Assembly: GCF_026343125.1 (NCBI RefSeq)
Contig: NZ_JAPEMB010000001.1
Coordinates: forward strand, 3,038,001 to 3,102,000
DNA: 64,000 nucleotides
Direction: 5' to 3'
DNA from: Streptomyces sp. NBC_00094
Lineage (GTDB): Bacteria > Actinomycetota > Actinomycetes > Streptomycetales > Streptomycetaceae
The stretch's first letter is position 1. Every line of letters starts with the position of its first letter. Under the pieces are notes generated by a model. It saw only the letters and a list, made by a program, of their open reading frames with translations, did no database searches and was not told the origin of the DNA. This document shows positions 17,535 through 26,479 of the stretch, piece by piece. Position numbers and translations under genes: made by a program.

Positions 17535-18275
17535 CTACTGGGCGGTGACCACCACCGTCTTCGCCGCCTTGTCGTGCAGGCCCTGCTTGTAGGGCTTGTC
17601 GACCAGGATGAGGATCAGCAGGAGCAGCGGCCACAGGCAGGCGCAGCAGATCAGCGCGGGCAGCCACAGCACGACCGCCCGCAGCAGCGACTGGCTCATC
17701 GGGGGCGTCGAGCCGTCGTTGAGCATCGCGACGCGGAGCTTCATCAGCTTCTTGCCGAGCGTCTGACCGTTCTTGGCCGTCATCACCGTGTCGTAGGCGA
17801 CGTACGCGACGATCGTGATGAGCTGGAAGACGAGCTGGCTGCCGCCGTTGAGGCTGTTGACCGTGTCCCCGAAGTCGTTGCCGTCCTCGGTCGCCCGCGT
17901 GTAGATGTCGAACGGGATGCCGATGATCGCGAGCGGCACCGCGATGATCAACCAGTCGATCAGCCGCGCGAGGATGCGCCGGCCCGACTCGGCGAGCGGC
18001 GGCATCCCGGAGAGCGGATCGGTCCCGCCGTAACCACCGCCGTAACCGCTCCCGTACGGGGGTGGGGGCGGGGGCATGTTGTCGTACGGGCTCCCCGGCG
18101 GGGGCCCCGGCGGGGTGCCTGGCGGGGTGCCGTACGGGTTCTCCGGCGGAGGCCCCGACGGCGGCGGACCGTCAGGTGGCGGCTGACCCGCGGAGGGTGG
18201 CGTGGGCTCCTGCGGCCTCTTGAGGAACGGGTCCTCCTCGGGCGGCTGGCCGGGCGGCGGCTGGTCGGTGCTCAT
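17535..18275 (-). CDS. RDD-family membrane protein with proline-rich N-terminus
   Basis: A 246-residue protein. Residues 1-80 are a Pro/Gly/Tyr-rich cytoplasmic tail; residues about 92-235 are an RDD domain with helices near LARLIDWLIIAVPLAIIGIP, LVFQLITIVAYVAYDTVM and ALICCACLWPLLLLILIL. The domain name residues occur at the start (ILARLIDW: R and D) and the family sequence TLGKKLMKLRVAMLN is present. RDD proteins are poorly understood; some act in ion or osmolyte exchange. A second, larger RDD gene lies directly upstream on the same strand. Confidence 0.88.
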   Translation of the reverse strand: MSTDQPPPGQPPEEDPFLKRPQEPTPPSAGQPPPDGPPPSGPPPENPYGTPPGTPPGPPPGSPYDNMPPPPPPYGSGYGGGYGGTDPLSGMPPLAESGRRILARLIDWLIIAVPLAIIGIPFDIYTRATEDGNDFGDTVNSLNGGSQLVFQLITIVAYVAYDTVMTAKNGQTLGKKLMKLRVAMLNDGSTPPMSQSLLRAVVLWLPALICCACLWPLLLLILILVDKPYKQGLHDKAAKTVVVTAQ

Positions 18276-18373
18276 GGGGGCAGTGCATCCCGGGGGCGTC
18301 CACCCCGCAAGGAATCATCGCCCGTTCGGGGGACGCCCCCGCCGACCCGCCGCCATACCGGTCACGGAGCCGG

Positions 18374-19933
18374 CTACCGCGCCACGAAGGTGCGGGCCGC
18401 CTTGTCGTGCCAGCACTGGCGCCACGGGCGGTCGAAGAGGCACCACAGGACGTTGAGGACGCCGACGGCCAGGAGCCCGAGGACGCTGTAGACGAGCCAG
18501 CGCCGCAGGGCCGCGCCGAACCTCGGCGGCTGGTGCGCCTCGATGTCCCGCACCTCGATCCCGCACAGCTTCTTGCCCAGGGTGCGGCCCCACTTGGTGG
18601 TGGGCAGCACCTCGTACAGGATGCCGATGACGAGCAGCGAGGCCAGCACGATCCCGAACTGGACCGAGGTCGTCGAGTCCAGGAGCCACACCTGGACGGT
18701 GGTGCCGGACTGCTTGGCCGCTTCGATCTTGCCGTCGATGTGCTCCAGGGCGGCGGTCACGAAGGGGACGGCGGCGGCGCCGACGAGCGCGCCGAGGACC
18801 ACGGTGTCGATGAGCCGGGCCAGCAGCCGCCGGCCGAGACCCGCGGGACGGGCGGCGGCCTGGGCGCGGGCCGCCTGCTGGAACACGTCCTCGACGGGCG
18901 GCTTCCACGGCAGGACGGGCTGCTGCTCCTGCTGCTCCTGGGGCTGGGGGTGTTGCGGCTGGTGCGGCGGCTGCTGCTGTGCCCAGGAGGGCGTGGAGGG
19001 TACGGGGGCGGGCGCCTGGGCCACGGGCTCGGGGGCCGGCTGCGGCCGGCGTACCGGGGTGGGCGCGGGAGCGGGGGCAGGAGACGGCGTGGGGGCCGGC
19101 GAGGGCGTCGCCACCGGGGTGACGGGCATCCCGCCGAGGCGCGCGGCTCCCCCGGTGGCCCGGGGGTCCGCCGCGGGCACGGGGGCCGGGGCCTGCGCGG
19201 CGGCCGGGGCCTGCGCGGCGGCGCGGGGCTCGGCCGGTTCACTCGCGCCGGCGACGGGCCAGTCGGCCGGGGACCGGGGGTCGGGGACGGGCTGGGGCCG
19301 GCGTTGAGCCTGGGGCTGGGCGGCCTGGGCCGGGGCCTGGGGTTGGGGCTGGGGCTGGTCCTGGGGTGTGCCCCAGGAGACCTTCCGGTCGCTGTCGCCG
19401 CCGAACCCGGACTGCCGGGAGGTGTCCGCCTGCCAGGCCGAGGAGGGCTCCGGCGTCACCGGCTCCTCGTCGTAGTCGTCGAAGAAGACGGGCCCGGTCT
19501 CCTCGACCGCGGGGACGGGCGCGGGGAGGGCTGCCGGAACGGGCGCCGGAGCCAGCGCCGAGCTCGGACTCGGGGCATGGCTCTGGGCCGGGGCCGGGGC
19601 CGGGGCCGGGGCCTGGCTCGGCACCGGGGCCTGGGTCTGGGCAGGTGCGAGGTTCTGGGCCGGTGCGACGCTCTGGGCCGGTGCGAGGTTCTGCGCGGCG
19701 CCGGGGTACTGCGCGACCACCGGCGCGGACGCCGGGCCGGAGGCCAGGACCGGACCCGCGGGGACCGCCCCGGCGGGCGGGTTCGGCGTGCCCTCGCCGT
19801 CCTTGGGAGCGGGCCGGCTCGTACCCGGCACCCAGGCACCGCCGTTCCAGTACCGGATGTATCCGGGAATGGACGGGTCCGGGTAGTACCCCGCCTGCGG
19901 TACCTCTCCGCCGCCTCCAGGAGGAGTAGCCAC
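18374..19933 (-). CDS. DUF2510-RDD membrane protein with a long low-complexity linker
   Basis: A 519-residue protein in three parts. Residues about 12-45 form a DUF2510 motif (AGYYPDPSIPGYIRYWNGGAW). Residues 50-345 are a Pro/Ala/Gln linker with repeated AQ(N/S)(L/V)APAQ units. The last 150 residues are an RDD domain (GLGRRLLARLIDTVVLGALVG, then TLGKKLCGIEVRDIE). GTG at 19933 is the start. It probably forms a pair with the RDD gene downstream, with only about 100 bases between. The linker length is well above that of typical RDD proteins. Confidence 0.85.
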   Translation of the reverse strand: MATPPGGGGEVPQAGYYPDPSIPGYIRYWNGGAWVPGTSRPAPKDGEGTPNPPAGAVPAGPVLASGPASAPVVAQYPGAAQNLAPAQSVAPAQNLAPAQTQAPVPSQAPAPAPAPAQSHAPSPSSALAPAPVPAALPAPVPAVEETGPVFFDDYDEEPVTPEPSSAWQADTSRQSGFGGDSDRKVSWGTPQDQPQPQPQAPAQAAQPQAQRRPQPVPDPRSPADWPVAGASEPAEPRAAAQAPAAAQAPAPVPAADPRATGGAARLGGMPVTPVATPSPAPTPSPAPAPAPTPVRRPQPAPEPVAQAPAPVPSTPSWAQQQPPHQPQHPQPQEQQEQQPVLPWKPPVEDVFQQAARAQAAARPAGLGRRLLARLIDTVVLGALVGAAAVPFVTAALEHIDGKIEAAKQSGTTVQVWLLDSTTSVQFGIVLASLLVIGILYEVLPTTKWGRTLGKKLCGIEVRDIEAHQPPRFGAALRRWLVYSVLGLLAVGVLNVLWCLFDRPWRQCWHDKAARTFVAR

Positions 19934-20240
19934 TGACCCGACTCCGTTCAGTCACAACGCTTTTGATCCCACGGCCGCTCCCCCGGGCAGCCGCGCCCAA
20001 GGAGGACAGTAACGAAGAACGTCCCCGAGGGAAGAAAGAGCCCGTGAGAAAGACCGCCTTCGGGCGACAGAGACCGGAATCCCTCACTCACGGTGATGTT
20101 CGGGCCGGTGCCTCCGGGGTCCGAGAGGGGCGCTGAAAACTTTCCGAAAAAACTTCCCGAAGTCGCGTAATGAACGGCGTGGACCCCGCTCTCTCCTGGT
20201 GAAGGCCCGTCCGGGGCCCGCCACGAGAGGACGTACGACC
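19934..20240. promoter_or_regulatory. 307-bp divergent promoter region
   Basis: No gene is seen. It lies between the GTG start of the DUF2510-RDD gene and the SsgA-like gene. The part nearest the SsgA-like gene is unusually A-rich (GAAAACTTTCCGAAAAAACT near 20136), which is notable in this GC context, and may be an upstream promoter element. Confidence 0.45.
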
Positions 20241-20732
20241 ATGCAGAACACCGACAACACCACCGTCGAGCGCGAGCTGGAGCTGAAGCTGGTGCTCTCG
20301 CCCGAGCGCGCCGTTCCCGTCCCCGCCCGGCTCGCCTACCGCACCGACGACCCGTACGCCGTCCACATCACCTTCCACGTCGGCACGGACCACCCGGTCA
20401 ACTGGACGTTCGCGCGCGAACTGCTCGTCGAGGGCGTCTTCCGGGCGTGCGGCCACGGCGACGTCCGCATCTGGCCCACGAAGGTCGAGGGCCGCAGCGT
20501 GGTCCTGATGGCGCTCTCCTCCCCCGACGGCGACGCCCTGCTCGAAGCCCCCTCCGCGCAGGTCTCCGCGTGGCTGGAGCGGACCCTGCGCGCGGTGCCG
20601 CCGGGCACCGAGTCCGAGCGGCTCGGCATGGACGAGGGGCTCGCCGAGATCCTGGCGACCACGGTGATCACCGACGAGCTGTGGCTGCGCGACCCGTGGC
20701 CGTCGGACGAGTCGCAGGACGGCGAACTGTGA
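20241..20732 (+). CDS. ssgG: SsgA-like sporulation protein, probably SsgG
   Basis: A 163-residue SALP-family protein, unique to morphologically complex actinomycetes, where members place division septa and remodel the wall during sporulation. Family features: ERELELKLVLSPERAVPVPARLAYRTDDPYAVHITFHV, then WTFARELLVEGVF and GDVRIWPTK. ATG at 20241 was chosen over an upstream in-frame ATG because it has GAGAGGA upstream and matches the family start. The symbol rests on position (beside a FAD oxidase, hppD and others as in S. coelicolor) and is from memory. SsgG is reported to affect septum localisation. Confidence 0.85.
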   Translation: MQNTDNTTVERELELKLVLSPERAVPVPARLAYRTDDPYAVHITFHVGTDHPVNWTFARELLVEGVFRACGHGDVRIWPTKVEGRSVVLMALSSPDGDALLEAPSAQVSAWLERTLRAVPPGTESERLGMDEGLAEILATTVITDELWLRDPWPSDESQDGEL

Positions 20733-20765
20733 GCCGCCGTACCCGCCACCTGACGCTCGTGCGCC

Positions 20766-20803
20766 TCGCGCCCCTCGCGCCCCTCGCGCCCCTCGCGCCC
20801 CTC
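20766..20803. repeat. Tandem 9-bp repeat CTCGCGCCC
   Basis: Four head-to-tail copies lie in the short space between the SsgA-like gene and the convergent FAD oxidase. Most likely slippage, with no sign of function. Confidence 0.75.
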
Positions 20804-20815
20804 GTACCGGAGGTC

Positions 20816-22183
20816 TCAGAACAGCTTTCCGGGGTTGAGCAGCCCCAGCGGGTCGAAGGTGTGCTTGATCCCGCGCTGGAGCTCGAGACCGACCGGCCCC
20901 AACTCCCTGGCCAGCCACTCCTTCTTGAGGACGCCCACGCCGTGCTCGCCGGTGATCGTGCCGCCGAGGGCGAGCCCGAGCGCCATGATCTCGTCGAAGG
21001 ACTCCCGCGCCCGCCGCGACTCGTCCTCGTCGGCGTGGTCGAAGCAGACGACGGGGTGGGTGTTGCCGTCCCCCGCGTGCGCGCAGACGCCGATGGTCAG
21101 GTCGTACTTCTCCGCGATCGCCGACGTGCCGTCGAGCATCGCGGCCAGCTTCGTCCGCGGCACGCACACGTCGTCGATCATCGTCGCGGGCTTGATCGTC
21201 TCCAGGGCCGTGAGGGAGAGCCGGCGCGCCTGGAGGAGGAGTTCCGACTCCGCGGTGTCCGCGGCCGGGACGACCTCGGTGGCGCCCGCCGCCGTGCACA
21301 GCTCCCCGACGGCGGCCAGATCGGCGACCGCGTCCCGGGTGTCGAAGGCGCACAGGAGCAGCGCCTCGGTGGTGTCGGGCAGACCCATACGCGCCAGCCT
21401 GTTGACCGCCTGGACGGTGGTGCGGTCCATGAGTTCGAGCAGCGACGGGGTGTGTCCGCGCTCCATGATGGTGCAGACGGCCTCGCAGGCGGCGGCCGCG
21501 GAGGGGAACTCGGCGGCGAGCGCGAGCTGCGCCGGAGGCTGCGGCCGGAGCGCGAGCACGGCCCCCACGACGATGCCGAGACTGCCCTCGGAGCCGACGA
21601 AGAGCCTGGTCAGGTCATATCCGGCGACGCCCTTGGCGGTGCGGCGGCCGGTGGTCAGGAGCCGGCCGTCGGCGAGGACGATGTCGAGGCCGAGGACGTA
21701 CTCGGCTGTCACCCCGTACTTCACGCAGCACAGGCCGCCGGAGGCCGTGCCGATGTTCCCGCCGATGGTGCACGTCTCCCAGCTGGAGGGGTCCGGCGGG
21801 TAGTACAGGCCGTGTTCGGCGACGGCGCGTGACAGCACGGCGTTGACGACGCCCGGTTCGACGACGGCGATCCGGTCGACCGGGTCGATCTCCAGGATGC
21901 GGTCCATCTTGACCAGGGAGAGCACGATGCAGCCCTCGGAGGCGTTGGCGCCGCCGGACAGGCCCGTGCGGGCTCCCTGGGGGACGACGGGGACGCGGAG
22001 TTCGGTCGCGGTGCGCATGACGTGCTGCACCTGTTCGACGGTACGAGGGAGCACGACGACCGCGGGGGTGCCGGCCGTGCAGAAGCTCGCCATGTCGCGG
22101 GAGTAGGAGGCCGTCACGTCCGGGTCGGTGAGGAGCGCCTCGGCGGGGAGCCCGGCGCGCAGCCGCGTCAGAAGATCGTCCAT
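20816..22183 (-). CDS. FAD-linked oxidase, glycolate oxidase GlcD / D-lactate dehydrogenase type
   Basis: A 455-residue flavoenzyme of the VAO/PCMH family. The FAD-binding domain shows PVVPQGARTGLSGGANA and the pyrophosphate-binding PDPSSWETCTIGGNIGT; the C-terminal domain has GVCAHAGDGNTHPVV and ends TGEHGVGVLKKEWL...DPLGLLNPGKLF. Such enzymes oxidise 2-hydroxy acids (glycolate, D-lactate, D-2-hydroxyglutarate). There is no iron-sulfur partner next to it, so a single-subunit enzyme is likely. The substrate is not fixed by sequence. Confidence 0.9.
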   Translation of the reverse strand: MDDLLTRLRAGLPAEALLTDPDVTASYSRDMASFCTAGTPAVVVLPRTVEQVQHVMRTATELRVPVVPQGARTGLSGGANASEGCIVLSLVKMDRILEIDPVDRIAVVEPGVVNAVLSRAVAEHGLYYPPDPSSWETCTIGGNIGTASGGLCCVKYGVTAEYVLGLDIVLADGRLLTTGRRTAKGVAGYDLTRLFVGSEGSLGIVVGAVLALRPQPPAQLALAAEFPSAAAACEAVCTIMERGHTPSLLELMDRTTVQAVNRLARMGLPDTTEALLLCAFDTRDAVADLAAVGELCTAAGATEVVPAADTAESELLLQARRLSLTALETIKPATMIDDVCVPRTKLAAMLDGTSAIAEKYDLTIGVCAHAGDGNTHPVVCFDHADEDESRRARESFDEIMALGLALGGTITGEHGVGVLKKEWLARELGPVGLELQRGIKHTFDPLGLLNPGKLF

Positions 22184-22272
22184 GCGTCCAGCGTGGCACC
22201 CGGGGCCATCGGTGTGAACCCGCCGGGGCGGGCGCTTCGTGTGCTCTTCGTACTGGCGCGTACGGGCGCACA

Positions 22273-23736
22273 GTGAGCGCCATGAAGACCCAGAACGTGT
22301 CGAGGACGGTCCTGGCGGCCGGAGTGGGCGCGGTGCTCGCGGCGACGGCCCTGCTGTACGTCCCCGAGTTCGTCGGCCAGGGGCCGCCTCCCCCGCCGGG
22401 CCCGGCGGAGCGGGCGACGATCGCGGCGCACGCCGGCGCGCAGGCCGCGCTGCCCGACCTGGCCGCGCTGATCACCGACCGGGAGAAGTGGCTGCGCGGC
22501 CATCCGGACGACGACGCGTCCTGGGCGGCGCTCGGCGCGGCGTACACGGAGCGCGGGACGCGGATCGGCGACGTACGGGACTACCCGAGGGCCGAGCGGG
22601 CGCTGCGGCGCTCCCTGGCCGAACGGCCCGCCGCCCGGGGCAACGTGGACGCGCAGCTGGGTCTCGGGGCGCTCGCGGGGGCGCGGGGCGACTGGAGGTC
22701 CGCCAAGGAGTGGGGCGAGCGGGTACGGAAGGCCCAGCCGGGGCGCTGGCCGGCGTACCCGGTCCTGATCGACGCGTACAACGGCCTCGGGAAGTACGAG
22801 GCGGCCCGGACGGCGGCGGAGAAGCTGGAGGAGCTGCACGCGGGCGCGGTCGTGCGCGCGCGTGCGGCGCAGACGTACCGCGACCGGGGCTGGCGCGAGG
22901 ACGCCGACGCGGCGGCGCTCGACGCGGCGGCGCTGGCCGAGACCGACGCGGACAAGGCGTCGTCGCTCGCGCGCCTCGGGGACCTGGCGTGGGAGCGGGG
23001 CGAGGCGGAGGAGGCCCTCGCCCGGTACGGGGCGGCGCTGCGGCTCGTACGGGATCACGGGCCGTCACTCGCGGGGCGTGCGCGGGCGCTCGCGGGCCTG
23101 GACCGGCCGGACGAGGCGCTGCGCGACTGGCGGTCGGCCCTGTCCCGGCTGCCGCTGCCGGAGTACGTCCTGGAGGCGGGCGAGCTGTACGAGGCGATGG
23201 GCCTGGACGAGGACGCGCGGGCGCTGTACGCGCGGCTGCGGACGGGGACGTGGGTGCGGGCGGAGGTGCCTCTGGTGTTGCTCGACGCGGACCACGGCGA
23301 CCCGGTGGCGGCGGTCACCCGGATGCGGGCGGAGTGGGCGCGCGGGCACCGCTCGGTGGCGGCGGCGGACGCGCTGGGGTGGGCGCTGTACCGGGCCGGG
23401 CTGCCGAAGGAGGCGCTGGGGTACGCGAAGCTGGCCACGGACGAGGGCCTGCGGAGCGCGCTCTTCGCGTATCACCGGGGCGAGATCGAGCGGGCCCTGG
23501 AGCAGCACGGGCCGGCCCGCCGCCATCTGGCGGAGGCGCTGCGGATCAACCCGCGCTTCTCGCCGCTGCTCGCACCGAGGGCGGCGGAGGCGGTGGCGGC
23601 CCTGGGCGAACCGCCGGACGAACTGCCGCGGGAGCTGCGACCGGAGAAGGCGGAGACGGCGGAGACGGCGGCACAGACGGCGCAGACGGAGAAGACGGAG
23701 AAGACGGCGCAGGTGAAGAAGTCCGCGGGGGCGTAG
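22273..23736 (+). CDS. TPR-repeat protein with N-terminal membrane anchor
   Basis: A 487-residue protein. A hydrophobic helix at about residues 11-29 (signal anchor) is followed by PPPPPG and then tetratricopeptide-like helices to about residue 455 (for example WAALGAAYTERGTRIGDVRDYPRAERALRRSL). The C-tail is a Glu/Thr/Ala/Lys repeat (EKAETAETAAQTAQTEKTEK). GTG at 22273 is taken; ATG at 22282 is equally possible. TPR domains bind partner proteins; the partner is unknown. Its third-position GC is extreme, as in the rest of the region. Confidence 0.82.
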   Translation: MSAMKTQNVSRTVLAAGVGAVLAATALLYVPEFVGQGPPPPPGPAERATIAAHAGAQAALPDLAALITDREKWLRGHPDDDASWAALGAAYTERGTRIGDVRDYPRAERALRRSLAERPAARGNVDAQLGLGALAGARGDWRSAKEWGERVRKAQPGRWPAYPVLIDAYNGLGKYEAARTAAEKLEELHAGAVVRARAAQTYRDRGWREDADAAALDAAALAETDADKASSLARLGDLAWERGEAEEALARYGAALRLVRDHGPSLAGRARALAGLDRPDEALRDWRSALSRLPLPEYVLEAGELYEAMGLDEDARALYARLRTGTWVRAEVPLVLLDADHGDPVAAVTRMRAEWARGHRSVAAADALGWALYRAGLPKEALGYAKLATDEGLRSALFAYHRGEIERALEQHGPARRHLAEALRINPRFSPLLAPRAAEAVAALGEPPDELPRELRPEKAETAETAAQTAQTEKTEKTAQVKKSAGA

Positions 23737-23741
23737 GACGA

Positions 23742-23773
23742 AGGGAGGGGGCCCGGAACCGGACCCCCTCCCT
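23742..23773. terminator. Hairpin between the convergent TPR and hppD genes
   Basis: Ten-base perfect arms AGGGAGGGGG and CCCCCTCCCT surround a partly paired CCCGGAACCGGA core, directly after the TPR gene stop. Confidence 0.75.
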
Positions 23774-23811
23774 CGTGGCGACTGGCGACTGGCGCCTGGG
23801 CGCCTGGGCGC

Positions 23812-25064
<1,253 letters not shown>

Positions 25065-25078
25065 ATGGGGAGACCGCT

Positions 25079-25552
25079 GTGGCGATCGATCATTTGGACG
25101 GCCGTCTGATCACGCTCCTCGCGCGCGAGCCGCGCATCGGGGTCCTGGAGGCCTCCCGGCGCCTCGGGGTGGCGCGCGGGACGGTGCAGGCGCGGCTCGA
25201 CCGGCTCCAGGAGAGCGGGGTGATCCGCGGATTCGGGCCTCAGGTGGACCCCGCGGCCCTGGGCTACCCGGTGACGGCGTTCGCGACGCTGGAGATCAAG
25301 CAGGGGCAGGGCGCGGACGTGCGGGAGCACCTGGCGACGGTTCCGGAGGTCCTCGAACTGCACACGACGACGGGTCACGGCGACATGCTCTGCCGGCTGG
25401 TCGCACGCTCGAACGCGGACCTCCAGCGGGTGATCGACAAGGTGGTGGGCTTCGAGGGGATCATGCGGGCGTCGACGGCGATCGTGATGGAGAACCCGGT
25501 ACCGCTGCGGATCATCCCGCTGGTGGAGCAGGCGGCGCAGGAAGGGTCGTAG
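25079..25552 (+). CDS. Lrp/AsnC-family transcription regulator, likely regulator of hppD
   Basis: A 157-residue regulator. N-terminal helix-turn-helix: LDGRLITLLAREPRIGVLEASRRLGVARGTVQARLDRLQESGVI; C-terminal RAM ligand-sensing domain with VLELHTTTGHGDMLCRLVA. The GTG at 25079 is preferred over upstream ATGs because it follows GGGAGA at good spacing and because an ATG at 25037 would place coding sequence inside the operator. Its position opposite hppD and the shared dyad argue that it senses tyrosine, phenylalanine or hydroxyphenylpyruvate. The ligand is inference. Confidence 0.88.
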   Translation: MAIDHLDGRLITLLAREPRIGVLEASRRLGVARGTVQARLDRLQESGVIRGFGPQVDPAALGYPVTAFATLEIKQGQGADVREHLATVPEVLELHTTTGHGDMLCRLVARSNADLQRVIDKVVGFEGIMRASTAIVMENPVPLRIIPLVEQAAQEGS

Positions 25553-25562
25553 GAGGTAAGGG

Positions 25563-25646
25563 CGCAAAGAATTCGCTGCAAAAAGGTCTCTGCAAAGAAG
25601 AGGTTGCAAAGAACCCCTTGCAACTCTTCCTTTGCAACTCTAGGGT
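25563..25646. repeat. Six iteron-like 14-bp units ahead of an ArsR-type regulator
   Basis: TGCAA starts at 25577, 25591, 25605, 25619 and 25633, an exact 14-bp period; a sixth unit with CGCAA starts at 25563. Filler bases differ, so the core pentamer is conserved rather than simply copied. Three units extend to the palindrome TTGCAA. The last unit runs into a -10-like TAGGGT (25641-25646) six bases before the ATG at 25653, implying a leaderless promoter. The array fills almost the entire intergenic gap and is AT-rich relative to its surroundings. Confidence 0.85.
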
Positions 25647-25652
25647 CGAGTC

Positions 25653-26234
25653 ATGTCCGAGCCCGAGGAATTCCTGAGCCGCACCCTGGACCCGCGATCC
25701 CTGCGCGGGCTCGCCCACCCGCTGCGCATCCGGTTGCTGCGCGCCCTGCGTCGCCACGGGCCCGCCACCGCCTCCCAACTGGCCGAGCGGCTCGGCGAAT
25801 CCAGTGGCGCGACCAGCTACCACCTACGCCAGCTCGCGGTCGTCGGCTTCGTCGAGGACGACCCGACGCGCGGCAAGGGCCGGGAGCGGTGGTGGAAGGC
25901 GGCCCAGCAGGGGACGCGTCTGGACGAGACGATCCACAGGAACCCGGACCCCGACGTCCAGGGCGCCCTGGAGGTCTTCCTGTTCGAGATGGCGACCATC
26001 CACGCACAGGAGATGAACACCTACCTCGGCACCCGGCACGACTGGGACGAGGACTGGCAGGGCGCCTCGGACATGAGCGACTTCACCCTGCGGCTGCCGA
26101 TCGAGCAGCTGCGCGAGCTGACCGAGAAGATCCACGAACTGATCGACGTCTACCGCGACACCGCCGACACGGACGCGCCGGGCGCCGAGCGCGTACGCGT
26201 CCATCTGCACGCGTTCCCCCAGCAGGAGGACTGA
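25653..26234 (+). CDS. ArsR-like winged-helix regulator of the adjacent efflux pump
   Basis: A 193-residue regulator with an N-terminal winged helix (LAHPLRIRLLRALRRHGPATASQLAERLGESSGATSYHLRQLAVVGFV, in the ArsR/HTH_20 style) and a helical C-terminal half that ends with an acidic tail. No metal-binding cysteine pair is seen, so it is not a classic metal sensor. It lies upstream of a 64-residue protein and an MFS transporter on the same strand, the usual layout of a drug-efflux unit under a local repressor. It probably binds the 14-bp repeat array over its own promoter. Confidence 0.87.
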   Translation: MSEPEEFLSRTLDPRSLRGLAHPLRIRLLRALRRHGPATASQLAERLGESSGATSYHLRQLAVVGFVEDDPTRGKGRERWWKAAQQGTRLDETIHRNPDPDVQGALEVFLFEMATIHAQEMNTYLGTRHDWDEDWQGASDMSDFTLRLPIEQLRELTEKIHELIDVYRDTADTDAPGAERVRVHLHAFPQQED

Positions 26235-26284
26235 CCGCCACCACCGGCGCGTCCTCACCCACCGCTCACGGAAGGAACCGCACC

Positions 26285-26479
26285 ATGCATGCCGACATCC
26301 ACCTGCAGCTGCACGCACTGACCGCCGAGGAGCTGCGCCGCGAGGCCGCCGGCGCCCGCCGGCACACCACCACCCAGGCCCCCGCCGCGCCGCTCCGCGT
26401 CCAGCTGGGCTGGAAGCTCGTCGAGTTGGGCCTGCGGATGGTCACGCCCACCGACCGCCCGGTCACCCTCGCGGCATGA
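26285..26479 (+). CDS. Small conserved protein between regulator and transporter
   Basis: A 64-residue basic protein with no membrane helix: an N-terminal helical part (LHALTAEELRREAAGARRH) and a C-terminal part LRVQLGWKLVELGLRMVT. ATG at 26285 follows AGGAA. Its stop overlaps the transporter start (ATGA), so translation is coupled. No family is assigned; similar small frames often follow ArsR-type regulators in streptomycetes (from memory). Confidence 0.72.
   Translation: MHADIHLQLHALTAEELRREAAGARRHTTTQAPAAPLRVQLGWKLVELGLRMVTPTDRPVTLAA

Noticed and set aside
25563-25646. Plasmid-type iteron origin
   Set aside because: No replication initiator, partition gene or AT-rich melting region nearby; the array sits in the regulator's promoter gap.
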